Of a stretch of DNA of 64,000 nucleotides, positions 1-11,689 are shown in pieces; position 1 is the first letter of the stretch, and the number at the start of each line of letters is the position of its first letter. The position numbers and the translations under genes are program-made. The DNA is taken from NCBI GenBank assembly GCA_012932295.1, contig JAAONU010000001.1, positions 38,657,449 to 38,721,448 on the forward strand, in the 5' to 3' direction. The notes beneath the pieces are model-generated. The model was not told the origin of the DNA and did not search any database. It was given only the letters and a program-made list of their open reading frames with translations. Origin of the DNA: Cyclina sinensis (lineage: Eukaryota; Mollusca; Bivalvia; Venerida; Veneridae).

Positions 1-734
1 TTTAAAGATTTATCAAAATAAACAAAATACGTACCCCGTTGTGAACAGGGGAACTTTTTATCACAAACAAATGTGTAAAACCTTATAATGTGTTGTTTTT
101 TCTGTGAGAAAATAAAGAAAATATGAGCCAGCAACTTAGTATAGATATGTTCTTAAAAAAACAGCTGGAACATGTAAGTGTATAAACCTTATTCTTTCGC
201 ATCATCAACCCATCTGTTAGTCATAACATTTGACAAAGAGTGATCTTCGTTATGATTTCAACAAATAACTTTAAGGTATTGATTAACTCTTTTAGGTTTT
301 GATAGAAATTTTCAATGAATTTCGTTCCAAATTTGAACAAAATTTAGGTTAGGAAAAAAACTTTTATATTTACATGGTTGATATTATGGTTGATCAACTG
401 AAATTTATGAGAGGACAGTTTTTTTTTAATTACAAACATACTGTGAGTAAATTGAAAAAAATCTTTAAAAAATTGAGAATGCAATTTGAGGTTTGCAAAA
501 TTCTTGCAAGATATTACAGTTAGTTATAGTATTTTTTCGATCATACAGATTTTCCCGTAATGTCCTCCATACTGTTTATGTAAAGCAGTTTTTATTAGAT
601 TAATCAAAACAAGCATATGCTATTCGGTAATATCAATAATTTGGAAAGAGGATATTCATATCACTATCAACCGATCTCAGTGAACTTTTTTCAGCTTTGC
701 TCCGTTGAAACATACTCTATTGCATAACTTAAGT
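1..734. other. Gene-free AT-rich stretch
   Basis: No coding signal, tRNA-like box or tandem repeat was recognised here. It has homopolymer A and T runs and frequent stops in all frames. It ends where the SINE-like repeat begins. Confidence 0.5.
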
Positions 735-1135
735 TGAAATTAAGAGAGAATCATGGAGTGGATGAGTGTGCGGTGGTAACGTGCTTGACTGGTAATCTAG
801 GGGTGTTGAGATCGATTCCCCGCTCCTCTGCTAAATTTACTAAATGTCTTCTGGTTGAAATTAAGAGAGAATCATGGAGTGGATGAGTGTGCGGTGGTAA
901 CGTGCTTGACTGGTAATCTAGGGGTGTTGAGATCGATTCCCCGCTCCTCTGCTAAATTTACTAAATGTCTTCTGGTTGAATCCAATGTATCAGTGCTGTA
1001 CACTGAGCATGCAACCTGAGGGACGTGTCTGAATGGGATGCTTTTTGTATCTTGCACTATTCTCCACTAATAAACTAATTTCTGCAGGGATTGTAGGTCA
1101 TATGAGCACTTGTACCAAAGACAAATAACTCAAAT
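735..1135 (+). repeat. tRNA-derived SINE with tandemly doubled head
   Basis: A roughly 121-bp head occurs twice in tandem (from about 735 and 856). Each copy carries an RNA polymerase III B-box-like motif (GATCGATTCC) followed by a C-rich stretch. The downstream body (about 975-1135) matches the body of a second copy at 52345-52617: both contain the words CACTGAGCATG, GGGATGCTTT and GTATCTTGCACTA in the same order. A pol III head plus a conserved body is the layout of a tRNA-derived SINE. No protein is encoded. Confidence 0.65.
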
Positions 1136-1720
1136 GGAAACATTAAAGAGAAAATCCCTCTTACTTTACGATATTAGATTCCTTATACCATACCTCCACT
1201 CTTTAGGGTATTCAATTTTATTACTTTGTGTAGGATTGAGACATTTTCACTGAAGAACATGGGTTCAAACCACACTCAAGCCATTTATTTCTCTCGTTTT
1301 TGGCAGTTTTACATTTCTTTGGTTTTATAACAGTAGCATAACAGCGCGAATTTATCATTTATATGTTTTTCTAATTTTTCATTATTTCTCTGGACTGATA
1401 TTCTCTTTACGGTAACGGTAGAATGATCTCACAAGAAAAGAAAAAATAAAAGTTTTCATATCACAATACTGTATGGAAGTATAATATACGATACTTAATA
1501 AGTTCAGTTCACACTGAAGTTCAAAAGCAAACCTTTCTGAATGCGTACCAGTAAAAATGTTACCATATCCTGAAACATTATTTGTTTTATTCCTAAAATT
1601 TCAAGGAGGTTTACAGCGACTGACTCACAGAATTTAGCTGTGATTTTTTTCTTATTTAAGAAAAGTAGATATACTATGGAAAAAATGATATAATGCTTCT
1701 AAACACACAAAATAAGTTTT
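1136..1720. other. Gene-free stretch
   Basis: No gene recognised. A single B-box-like word (GGTTCAAACCA, near 1261) could be a worn SINE remnant, but nothing else supports it. Confidence 0.4.
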
Positions 1721-1721
1721 G

Positions 1722-1803
1722 ACTTAACCAGGATTCGAACCCCTGTCCTTTCGGTCAATAAAATATTGAGCAATGATCTTGACCACTGAGCCACAGCATC
1801 AAG
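1722..1803 (-). repeat. tRNA-like element (pseudo-tRNA or SINE head)
   Basis: On the minus strand an A-box-like word (TGGCTCAGTGG) is followed by a perfect B box (GGTTCGAATCC). A 7-bp acceptor-like stem can be drawn between ACTTGAT and GTTAAGT, with two G-U pairs, and a TPsiC-like stem is present. The D stem does not pair, and the anticodon arm is ambiguous (loop TATTTTA). I therefore read it as a tRNA-derived repeat or pseudogene and not a functional tRNA. A covariance-model tRNA search would decide. Confidence 0.5.
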
Positions 1804-1809
1804 TTAACA

Positions 1810-4800
1810 AAATGTGTCAAAACTAATGCTATATCTGAAGTATCTACACTGTGACAAATAGGGTAAATATTTTAACAAATAAAAGCTTGTGAAACTTTAT
1901 ATTTTGATTTTTTTGTAACAAATAATGAGTCATTTGCTTAGATTAAATATGTTCTTTACTTCCAGCAAGATGTATAAACATATTCTTTTTTGCATCGTTT
2001 GTGTGTGAGACAGTCGCTTTAAGTGGAAGTATTGATCCAATTTGCAAATTTATAAGTCTTACACATGTACATGTGTCTTCATGGACAATGTAGAAATTTA
2101 GATAATGCCCCTGTTTTAACATGTTCATATTGATAATAATAAGTTAGATAAAATGTAGTTAGGTACTCAGTTTACAGAGACTTTATATAAAAGATCGATA
2201 GCTTTGAAAATAAAAGGTGTGAATCGATGAACCACTGCATCATTTAATTTGAACTGGAAACTTTCTAATTGTATTCTTTCAGTAACAAAACTGTATTTAC
2301 TGTTAAATTTAACTATGCTTGTGAAGAATTTGAAATTATTTTCTTTTGAAATATACTGTTTACTTCTCCCTCATAAAAATATTGTCTGAATTTGTTTGAA
2401 TAATTCTGAATTTATCTGAATTCATAGTGAATACCTCTAAAAAAACTTATCTGTATGAATAGTTCTGTTTTTTTTATTTTATTTTATTTTTTTTTTTTTG
2501 GGGGGGGGGCGAGGAGGGACTGAAAATTTCTGAAAATATGCTGAATATTTTCTAATTATATATTTGCTATTCAGACATTTGAAAACTGCATGAATATGAA
2601 AGTAAGAAACATTCAAAAGACTGGTTATCTGCATTATTCTGAGTGCAAATATTCTACGTTTTTCAGTATTTTGAGTTTAACAGAATTTTCAAATTCGATT
2701 GTATAAATTTATCAAAGAACTAAATGAAACAAAAAAGTTAATAGTCACAAGTTTTAAACATCAGCTTTTTATTTTCAATTATTTGTTTTCAATATTTCAT
2801 ATCTTTTAAATGTGTCAAAAAGATTACAAAATCATCACGGTAACATGAAAAAAATCTAATGCAAAATTGTAAAAATAACTCAGACATGTGTCAGTGCACT
2901 GATTTTAAACTCTGATTTTGTCTGAATACTCAGATGAATTGATGACAGTCATTATAATTCTTACGTACAAATCAGGGCTTAAAATGTATAGATTGAAATT
3001 CATGTTATATGTGTTTTTTTTTCTTTTAAAAAATAATTGAAAGCAATTACAACTTAACAAACAACATGCTACTTGCATGTTACACTCTTTCATATTACAC
3101 TTTAAAATTATTTGATACAATAATCTGGATTATTCGGATAGTTGTGTCTTAAAGTTTCAAAGTATGATTTTTCAACTTAAAAAAAATATAATAATACTAC
3201 TAATAATAATAATAAAGGATAAAATGTTTGTGTTAAGAAAAATATCCTGACATAATACAACAATTATTGATAAGTTGATTGTTAATTTTTTCGTGCTATT
3301 CAAAATATAAGCTGCTCTATGCATAACTGGCCACATGCATACATAATAGAGTAACTATATTTACCATTTCACTTTCATTTCATCAATTATGAAACTTATG
3401 TTAAATTTGCATATAAAATATTTCCTGAATGGTTATTACACCAAGCACAAGTGAGGACACACTTTGTTTATTATAGCAAACTTGAAATAAATCTAAACGT
3501 GTTTATATTTTAAAGACTTTTCATACAAGAAAAGCAGTTTTGTTTCCTCAAGTGGTATAGTACAATTGAAAGTTACTTTTCAGGAGTATACCTGTTTATC
3601 ATCTTTAAACTTAATTCTGTTTCTTTTTATTTCATTCATTTATTTTTTGTAGACCAAATCAACTTAGCACTTTTCTTTTTCAAAGTTTTGAAAACTTATC
3701 TGTTAACATAATGTGGTTAGAATAACATTAATACTGCTGGTCTGTGCACAGCAGGTCATCAAATATTTATAACAACTTAATTGACCAGGCAAATTAATCA
3801 CATTACAGGCCTATGCATTTTCTAGATGCTTGTAAAATAGGGTTATAGAAGTTTCTGCTGTGTGTTATCTTGCTCTGTATCAATTCATTAGGAGTAACAG
3901 AGGTCACAGTCAGGCTATAATGTCATGCTGAGCAGCTAAAGATAATACTGGAAAGTCTTGAAGGTTAACCTTGTGTTGATTTGCTACAGTTCTGTGGTTA
4001 GATATTCAAAGCCGTTTATCAAACATCTTAACCAATCAGATTATATTTTCGAGTAATTTTGAGGGAGGCAGAATTTACAAATAATACTGCTTCGTCATGT
4101 TTCTACACCAAGAATTCTAATTTATGTCAGGATACATACATTCCAGGTATTTTAAACTTTTATTTTTCTTCAAAATAAAGAATATTCATTTTTAGATTTA
4201 CCTTATGAAATGAAAAAACTCAAAGAGGAGACATTTTTAAACTATGTAGTTATTGAAAACTTTAATCAACTTTTGTTTAAAAGATAAGCAACAATTCATT
4301 AGAAAAAAGTCAACTACTGGCAGCATTTAGAGTGTACAGGTGAAAACACAGACACACTGTCATGTATGCTTAAAGTGCGTTTTGTAAAACTGTCAGTGTT
4401 ACTATGCACGCATCTGAAAGAATTATTAAAACATTATATTTGTTTATATCGGATCCTACATTTTGAGGAGAATATGCAGCTTGAATGCATTATTATAGTT
4501 GACTTTAAAATCTTATTTGTTCAATGGTCTACATTTTATACGGGAGTAGCAATATTTCTTGGATATTCTGGGACTTAAATATAGTAATAGGAAAGATCGA
4601 ATAGGTACATGTATACTGTTTCTAAAAATAGAACTACTGATAAGCATCTTCTTACTGGGATACAAAAGGTCTTACAAACAATGATTAAATGAAAACCTGA
4701 ACAATATCAATGTAGACAGATGGGGTACCTTTTTGTCTGTTTTCATTTCTAAATGAATATATATGCTGACAAGAATATTAGCGTAACATGTGTGGAACAT

Positions 4801-5240
4801 GAATAAAAAAAATGCACAAAAGTTATATGATAAGAGTTGCAGAAGGTAACAAAAGTCAAATAAGTCACATTATTTCATTTGACCCTGTGATATCCAACTA
4901 AATGTGTTTGAATTTTTTGCTAAGACGCTTTTTTCGAAATGAAGTTCAGAAAAAGTTGATTATGAAATATTGTAAAGAAAACAAAAAAAATATCCTTAAA
5001 CTTACATTTTCATTCACACTAGAAAGTATATTTTACAGTGACTTAGGAGATATTAATTTGGCCTCTTCTTGCCAAACTCGAACACAATGAGGCAAAATGA
5101 CTGGATGCATGTATTGAACCAGCAAATGTGATTTAAATCACTTTTACATTGAATTTTTTTTTTATTCATCTAGTGTATATTGATACTGATAACACCTGGG
5201 CAAGTTAACTTCATTTCCTAAGGCTCACCTCATTACAATA
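1810..5240. other. Gene-free AT-rich intergenic region
   Basis: Only short ORFs with no family resemblance are present. A T-run followed by a G-run lies near 2480-2510, and there are scattered A/T homopolymers. No terminal repeats or tRNA boxes were recognised. Confidence 0.5.
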
Positions 5241-5245
5241 TAACA

Positions 5246-5372
5246 CGATTGATTGACTGACTGACTGACTGACTGACTGACTGATTGACTGACTGACTGA
5301 CTGACTGACTGACTGACTGACTGACTGATTGACTGACTGACTGACTGACTGACTGGCTGACTGACTGACTTG
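5246..5372 (+). repeat. (ACTG)n microsatellite
   Basis: About 30 units of GACT/ACTG with rare variants (GATT, GGCT). It directly abuts the 155-bp tandem array. This microsatellite-plus-core-repeat layout is typical of bivalve 'pearl' or Helentron-associated repeats. Confidence 0.9.
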
Positions 5373-6900
5373 ACAGTCAAGGTCAAATCATTGAATTTTG
5401 TTAAAACCTGGCCATAATTTTGTTATTCATGTTGGATTTGAATAAGACTTGGACAAAAGAACACTTATGACAACACCGACATGATAAAATGTTTAAGTTT
5501 GACCTTGACCTTTAAATGACCGAAACCGTCAAGGTCAAATGATTAAATTTTGCTTAAATTTTCATAACATTCTTGTTTATGGTTGGATTTGATTTATTCT
5601 TGGAGAAAACAACAATTATGACAAAACCGACATACTGAATAACTCAGGTATGACCATAACCTAAAAATGACCTTCACTGTCAAGGTCAGATGATTGATTT
5701 TTGCTCAGATTGTCATAACTATTGTATTTATTCATGGATTTGAGTCATACTTGGATAAAACAACACTTATAACAAATCCGACATGTTGAAAAACTCAGGA
5801 ATGACCACGGCCAAAAATGACCTTGACCATGAAGGTCAGATTTTTTAATTTATCCTAAATTGTCATAACTTTGTCATTTATTTATGGATTTGATTCATAC
5901 TTGGACAAAACAATACTTTTGACAAATTAGACATTTTGATTTAAGTTTGGCCTTGATCTAAAAATGACATTGACTAGCAAAATCAAATTATTGAATTTTG
6001 CTAAAATTGATCATAACTGTGTAATTTATGGTTATACTTGATTCATACTTGAACAAAGCAACATTTTTGACCAAACTGACATGCTGAATAATTCAGGTAT
6101 GACATTGACCCTTATATGACCTCGTCAGTCAAGGTTCCATTATTGTTTTTTTGCTTAAATTGTCATAACTGTTGTTTATTTATTGATTTAATTCTTACAT
6201 GTACTTTGATAAACAACAAAACCCATATTATAATTTATTTAAGTATGACCTTGACCTATCGATGACCTTGACATTTAAGGTCAAGTTATTGAATTTTGCT
6301 TAAAATAGCCAAACTGTTGTTATTTATAATTTGATTTGATTTATACTAGGACAAAACAACATTTATGACAAAACTGAGACATTGAATCATTCAAATATGT
6401 CCTCGACCTTCAAATGACCCTTACCATCAAGGTCAAATTACAGAATTTTGCTAATATTTGCAATAACGTCATTTTTAGTTCTTTTTGATTTATACTTTGA
6501 CAAAACAACGCTCATGACAATTCCTAAATGTTAAGTTATTCAAGTATGACCTGAACCCAAAAATGACCTTCATATGCAAGTTTTAATTAGTGAAATTTGC
6601 TAAAATAGACAAGTTTTTTTTTATTAATAGATAGATTTGATCAATACAGGGACAAAACAACACTGAGAATAAAAAAATGTGTTGAACAATTCAAGTATAA
6701 CCTTGACCTTTAAATTCCCTTGAAATTGCTTATCTTCACTATATTTTTATGTTGATTGATGTAGTGTTTTCATGCTAAGACATAACTACATTTTAGACAA
6801 TACCTCCAAAGAAGGTTAAACTGAACTTGACCTTGACCTTTAAGGTCAAATTAATGAATGTTGCTAAAATTGGCCATAACTTTGTTATGTATGGATGGAA
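5373..6900 (+). repeat. Diverged tandem array, unit about 155-160 bp
   Basis: Nine to ten degenerate copies. Each contains a word close to TGACCTTGACC, then CAAGGTCAAAT, then a phrase like ATTGAATTTTGCTAAAATTG, then CATACTTGGACAAAACAAC. No ORF crosses it. The unit length and the neighbouring ACTG microsatellite suggest the core of a non-autonomous bivalve element. An inverted partial copy lies at about 18108-18330. Confidence 0.8.
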
Positions 6901-6984
6901 TTTATAATTACATTATTAAATGATGTTTCATTTGAAATCCTTCACCAAAATGCGCTTCATCTGTTGTATTTGCCTTTGGAAATA

Positions 6985-7025
6985 GGAAAAGTCGAGCGTG
7001 GCCCCGCTTGCGGTGGCTCTTGCCT
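6985..7025. repeat. Hairpin-like repeat end
   Basis: The word CCCCGCTTGCGGTGG resembles the reverse complement of the 3-prime end of the element at 14999-16144 (CACCGCAAGCGGGC). It may mark the worn right end of the preceding satellite element, in the opposite orientation. Confidence 0.35.
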
Positions 7026-7029
7026 TATA

Positions 7030-9050
7030 AGTTGCCATTGTTTTACAACTGTTCTGTGTAGTAATACAGATATCTTATCAGTGTTTGTCTGGCCCTTCTG
7101 AAAATGTGAAACACATGTCTGTCATTTAATAGATATTATATGTGGACATAACATGCTTCTGCTGAACAGTATTTGAATGTCTGCAACAAAGCCAATATAA
7201 TGAGCACTGTAAAATATCCTGTATTTTGATAGTGTTTAATTTTCTTTTGTTTTGTTCAAAATATGATTATAGATAAGGTAACTTTAATTTTTACTTACCA
7301 ACCTCATCTGTTACACCCTTTTAATTCTTTTCATTTCATTTTTCTTTTGCTTATTTTAATTTTTGGGATTAGTAGGAACTGGCAGTCAACACACCCCATC
7401 GCACAAGACCCCGTCATCCCCCCGCCCCCCCCCCCCCCCCCTTTTCAGTTGTTCTTTTAATTTGCTTTTTTCCGGTTTGATTAAGTACTTGATAAAAGAT
7501 ATATTTCCTTTTTTTTGCCATGGGTAAGTATTTGCATGTTTTCTTCTCATAAACAAAACAGACAAGTGTTGGTCCTGTTATGATATGTTTTGTGAGACTT
7601 GATATTCACAATTTGAAATACTGAAAGACACAAGAATGTGACATTAAGTGCAGTCTGCAGTTAGAACTGCATTAAATCATGTACATGAATATGTGGAACA
7701 GAGTTTTAAAGCCGATGATTTGTTTCCAGGTTAATAAATAATCTTCCGGAAAAAAGGCAGCCAGAAGCTTTTCAGCAAATGGATGGTTTGTACAGTTGTG
7801 GAAATACATATAACATCACAAAAATGGGGTATACTGGAAACGTAGAAAGTCACAGTGTTACAGACATAACAAGGACTTTGACAGGTGAAAACAAGTTGAA
7901 ACGATCAAAGTTGACCCCCAGTGATGGGCTTTGGTGACATCACTCAGAAAAGATGTTGTTGACAATCACTGTTTTTTTTTTCCCAAGGTTTGTCTTAACG
8001 AAAACAAAGTAACTTAGAGTTGTAAATTGCTGTATAAATAGACGAAATAGTGAAAGTTATGATGATGATAATGACGATTCTGATAACACAATAGCTGATC
8101 AACAGTTTAACTATTAAAAAAAATGATTGTTAAAAAATTTTACATTACAGCCTCATCTTCAAATACTATAAACAAGACTTAGCAATCTATCAAATATAAA
8201 AGGCACTGAGTCACAGTGATAAGTGACAAGATATTGCATCATAATGCACTAGCCCATGTTTTCAAAGAAAAGGGCTTTTACTATAACAAATGATAAAGAT
8301 ATATATCTTATTTATTTAAAGTCTGTATGACCTAATTATGCAAGTACTTATTTTTTTTGCAATAAAATAGGTCTCATATACATGTATGTGGAAGTTGAAT
8401 AAGAAACCAGTCTGAAGCTGCGAAAAGATTTCTGCAAATGACGATTCTTGGTATGTGGTGTACATGTTGGACGGAATGAATGGGACAATAGTGTAATTTT
8501 AGCAATGTCACTATGCAGTTAATGTTTATTTGTCCAGTTACTAAGACAATATGGTTGAGTTATTTAGTGTATTTGTTAAATGTTCCATTACTTTGCTGTA
8601 TTTATCCCGATACTTACCTTTTAAGTTGTGATGTTGTTGCTTTGATACTTCTAGTATAAAGTTCTTATTAAAATAGTAGTTACATTATTATCAACCCCCA
8701 GTTATTTCAAGACTATTTTCATTTATCTGTATAAAATCAGTTTGTTTTAGATTGCTCGTAATATAAAATAAATCTATTATCCACCAAATTTCAATTTGAA
8801 CTAAAGACATAAAAAAATCCTGTCTTTTTTGTATACATTTATATATAGTAACACAATAATAGATCTTGATCTCAATACAAGAAATTCTCATTTTTTCTGC
8901 ATTTAAAAACAAAACAATGTTTCCTGAAATTTTACATCATACTTCTTTATACACAATAAAGATTATCAGGGGATAATAACCTACTTTACACTAAAATGGG
9001 GAAAATGAATAAGAGATGCACGATATTATCATGTCTAATAGTAAAGACAA
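7030..9050. other. Gene-free intergenic region
   Basis: No coding exon was recognised. It contains a 17-bp C run (7425-7441) and T-rich stretches. Nothing else stood out. Confidence 0.45.
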
Positions 9051-9053
9051 TGG

Positions 9054-10600
9054 TGAGATGGGGGAAAGACAATCGTTATAAGGGGAAATGTTCCCCTATC
9101 TACTTGTGAGTTGGAGGAATGATCCCCTATCTACAACTGAGATGGGGGAATGTTCCTCTATCAACTACTGAGATGGGGGAACGTACCTCTATCTACTAGT
9201 GAGATGGAGGAATGTTCCCCTATCTACTTGTGAGTTGGAGGAATGTTTCCCTATCTACCAGTGAGATGGGGGAATGTTCCCCTATCTACAACTGAGATGG
9301 GGGAATGTTTCCCTATCTACTACTGAGATGGGGGAACGTTCCCCTGTCTACTAGTGAGTTAGAGGAATTTTCCCCTATCTACTACTGAGATGGGGGAATG
9401 TTCCCCTATCTACTACTGAGATGGGGGAACGTTCCCCTATCTACAACTGAGATGGGGGAATGTTCCCCTATCTACTACTGAGATGGGGGAATGTTCCCCT
9501 ATCTACTACTGAGATGGGGGAATGTTCCTCTATCTACTACTGAGATAAGAAAATGTTCCCCTATTTACTTGTGAGTTGGAGGAATGTTCCCCTATCTTCT
9601 ACTGAGATGGGGGAATGTTCCCCTATCTACTACTGAGATGGGGGAATGTTCCCCTATCTACTAAAGAGATGGGGGAATGTTCCCCTATCTACTACTGAGA
9701 TGGGGGAATGTTCCCCTATCTTCTACTGAGATGGGGGAATGTTCCCCTATCTACTTGTGAGTTGGAGGAATGTTCCCCTATCTACTACTAAGATAGGGGA
9801 ACGTTCCCCTATCTACTACTGAGATGGGGGAATGTTCCCCTATCTACTACTGAAATAGTGAAATGTTCCTCTTTCTACTTGTGAGTTTGAGAATGTTCCA
9901 CTATCTACTACTGAGATGGGGGAACGTTCCCCTATCTACTAGTGAGTTGGAGGAATGTTCCCCTATCTACAACTGAGATGGGGTAATGTTCCCCTATCTA
10001 CTACTGAGATGGGGGAATGTTCCCCTATCTACTACTGAGATGGGGGAATGTTCCCCTATCTACTACTGAGATGGGGGAATGTTCCCCTATCTACTACTGA
10101 GATGGCGGAATGTTCCCCTATCTTCTACTGAGATGGGGGAATGTTCCCCTATCTACTACTGAGATGGGGGAATGTTCCCCTATCTACTTGTGAGTTAGAG
10201 GAATGTTCCCCTATCTACTACTGAGATGGGGGAATGTTCCCCTATCTACTACTGAGATGGGGGAATGTTCCCCTATCTACTACTGAGATGGGGGAATGTT
10301 CCCCTATCTACTTGTGAGTTGGAGGAATGTTCCCCTATCTACTACCGAGATGGGGGAACGTTCCCCTATCTACTAGTGAGTTGGAGGAATGTTCCCCTAT
10401 CTACTACTGAGATGGGGGAATGTTCCCCTATCTACTACTGAGATGGGGGAATGTTCCCCTATCTACTAAAGAGATGGGGGTATGTTCCCCTATCTACTAG
10501 AGAGATGGGGGAATGTTCCCCTATCTACATGTGAGATGGGGGAATGTTCCCCTATCTTTTATGTGAGATGGGGGAATGTTCCCCCATCTATGTTCCCCCA
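9054..10600 (+). repeat. 31-bp minisatellite, about 49 copies
   Basis: The dominant unit reads GGGGGAATGTTCCCC, TATCTACTACT, GAGAT. Variants (CTTGTGAGTTGGAGG, ACAACTGAG, TACTAAAGAG) are interspersed, so the array has several unit classes. Each unit carries a near-perfect palindrome, and the GGGGAACGTTCCCC variants are perfect. The repeat is non-coding. The 31-bp period is close to three helical turns, so the palindromes would face the same side of the helix. Confidence 0.95.
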
Positions 10601-10604
10601 GAAA

Positions 10605-10995
10605 AAGGACAAATGGAATTTCCTTTTTTATTCTGGAAGGTCTTATCTGTACTCATGAAAAATAGCAAGAAAAGTGGGGGTTGTGTTTCAAACAAGAAAG
10701 ATATTTCTGCTCATGTGAACTTACCCATAAAATTAACAAAAAATCTGAGCTAATTTTCAGATTGGGGTATGTGAAACAATTTCACATTGTGAATTCTATT
10801 CTGAATGCATATGAGCATAAAATTGCTACCACACTATCAGAAATAGTCAAACAAAATGATTCCAGCATGACGCCATTATTAGACTGAATTGGTGGTTTCA
10901 TACCTGTAAACAAATAGTCTTAGTCATCTACGCGCTTTAATATCGGATGAACGTATACCGGATTAATTCAACAAGCGTCTACAAGTAGAGCGATT
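10605..10995. other. Unassigned stretch
   Basis: Two short overlapping plus-strand ORFs (10544-10753 and 10681-10887) have no recognisable family, and the first partly lies in the minisatellite. I see no evidence that they are genes. Confidence 0.4.
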
Positions 10996-11004
10996 ACGTG
11001 ACCA

Positions 11005-11185
11005 GTGCTAGGGACATTTTTTCACGCACCGGCAAACGTGGATTTTCGGATAAGTCAGAACTTGGGATGTCTGCCGATTTTCCGGCGCACTCGCAAATTA
11101 TTTCGAGTGCTAAAATTTTGCACTCGCATTTTCTCAATTTCGCTCGCATTTTGCGAGTTTGCGACCGCTAAATTTGAACCCTGTT
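11005..11185. repeat. Possible short DNA-element remnant rich in CGCAAA/GCGAG words
   Basis: The stretch repeats words such as GCACTCGCA, TTTGCGAG and TCGCTCGCATT and ends in TTTGAACCCTG, whose complement begins CAGGGTTCAAA. That resembles the CAGGG end of the 53235-54191 element. The left end is not clean (CTAGGGACAT) and no target duplication was found. Confidence 0.35.
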
Positions 11186-11689
11186 AACATACTGATAGTG
11201 ACTTGGACGAAAAAAGCAAAAACAAATTAAATTGATTTCACCAAAGTAAATCAATTTTGCACCGAGTACGGCGTAGAATAGCATACATCTTACACACTTG
11301 CATTGAATAATATGCTGATGAAAACAGTGCTATTTTTAGTGTACACTTTTATATGTGAAACTGTAAATAAAAAGTATTTGAAAGTTTTTATTTCTCAATA
11401 TGCAAGTTCTGATGCAATACAATACATATGTATGCCAAAGAGTATATGGCTGATGCAGTCAGCATCACTATTAATGTGATAATTTGCGCAAATGTGTATA
11501 CATTTGTTTATATTTATTTATTACTTTGATTTTATTTTTAAATGTGTTTGTATTAAATAAATGCAAATAAACTTGCAAATTAATTATTCATGATGTACCT
11601 AATTGATATAATTTAAAAGTGGGCCTTTCTGGTAGTGGGCCTTTCTGACCATCAACCAACTGAACAGGTGCCCGAGTCTTTAGTCAAGT

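Noticed and set aside
1722..1803. Functional tRNA gene on the minus strand
   Set aside because: A and B boxes are good, but the D stem does not pair and no clear anticodon loop forms; kept only as a tRNA-like repeat.
5220..7020. Complete HINE element with defined ends around the ACTG satellite
   Set aside because: A convincing left end and terminal hairpin pair could not be found, so only the microsatellite and array are annotated.
9054..10600. CRISPR array
   Set aside because: Units are contiguous 31-bp repeats with no unique spacers, in a eukaryotic genome; it is a minisatellite.
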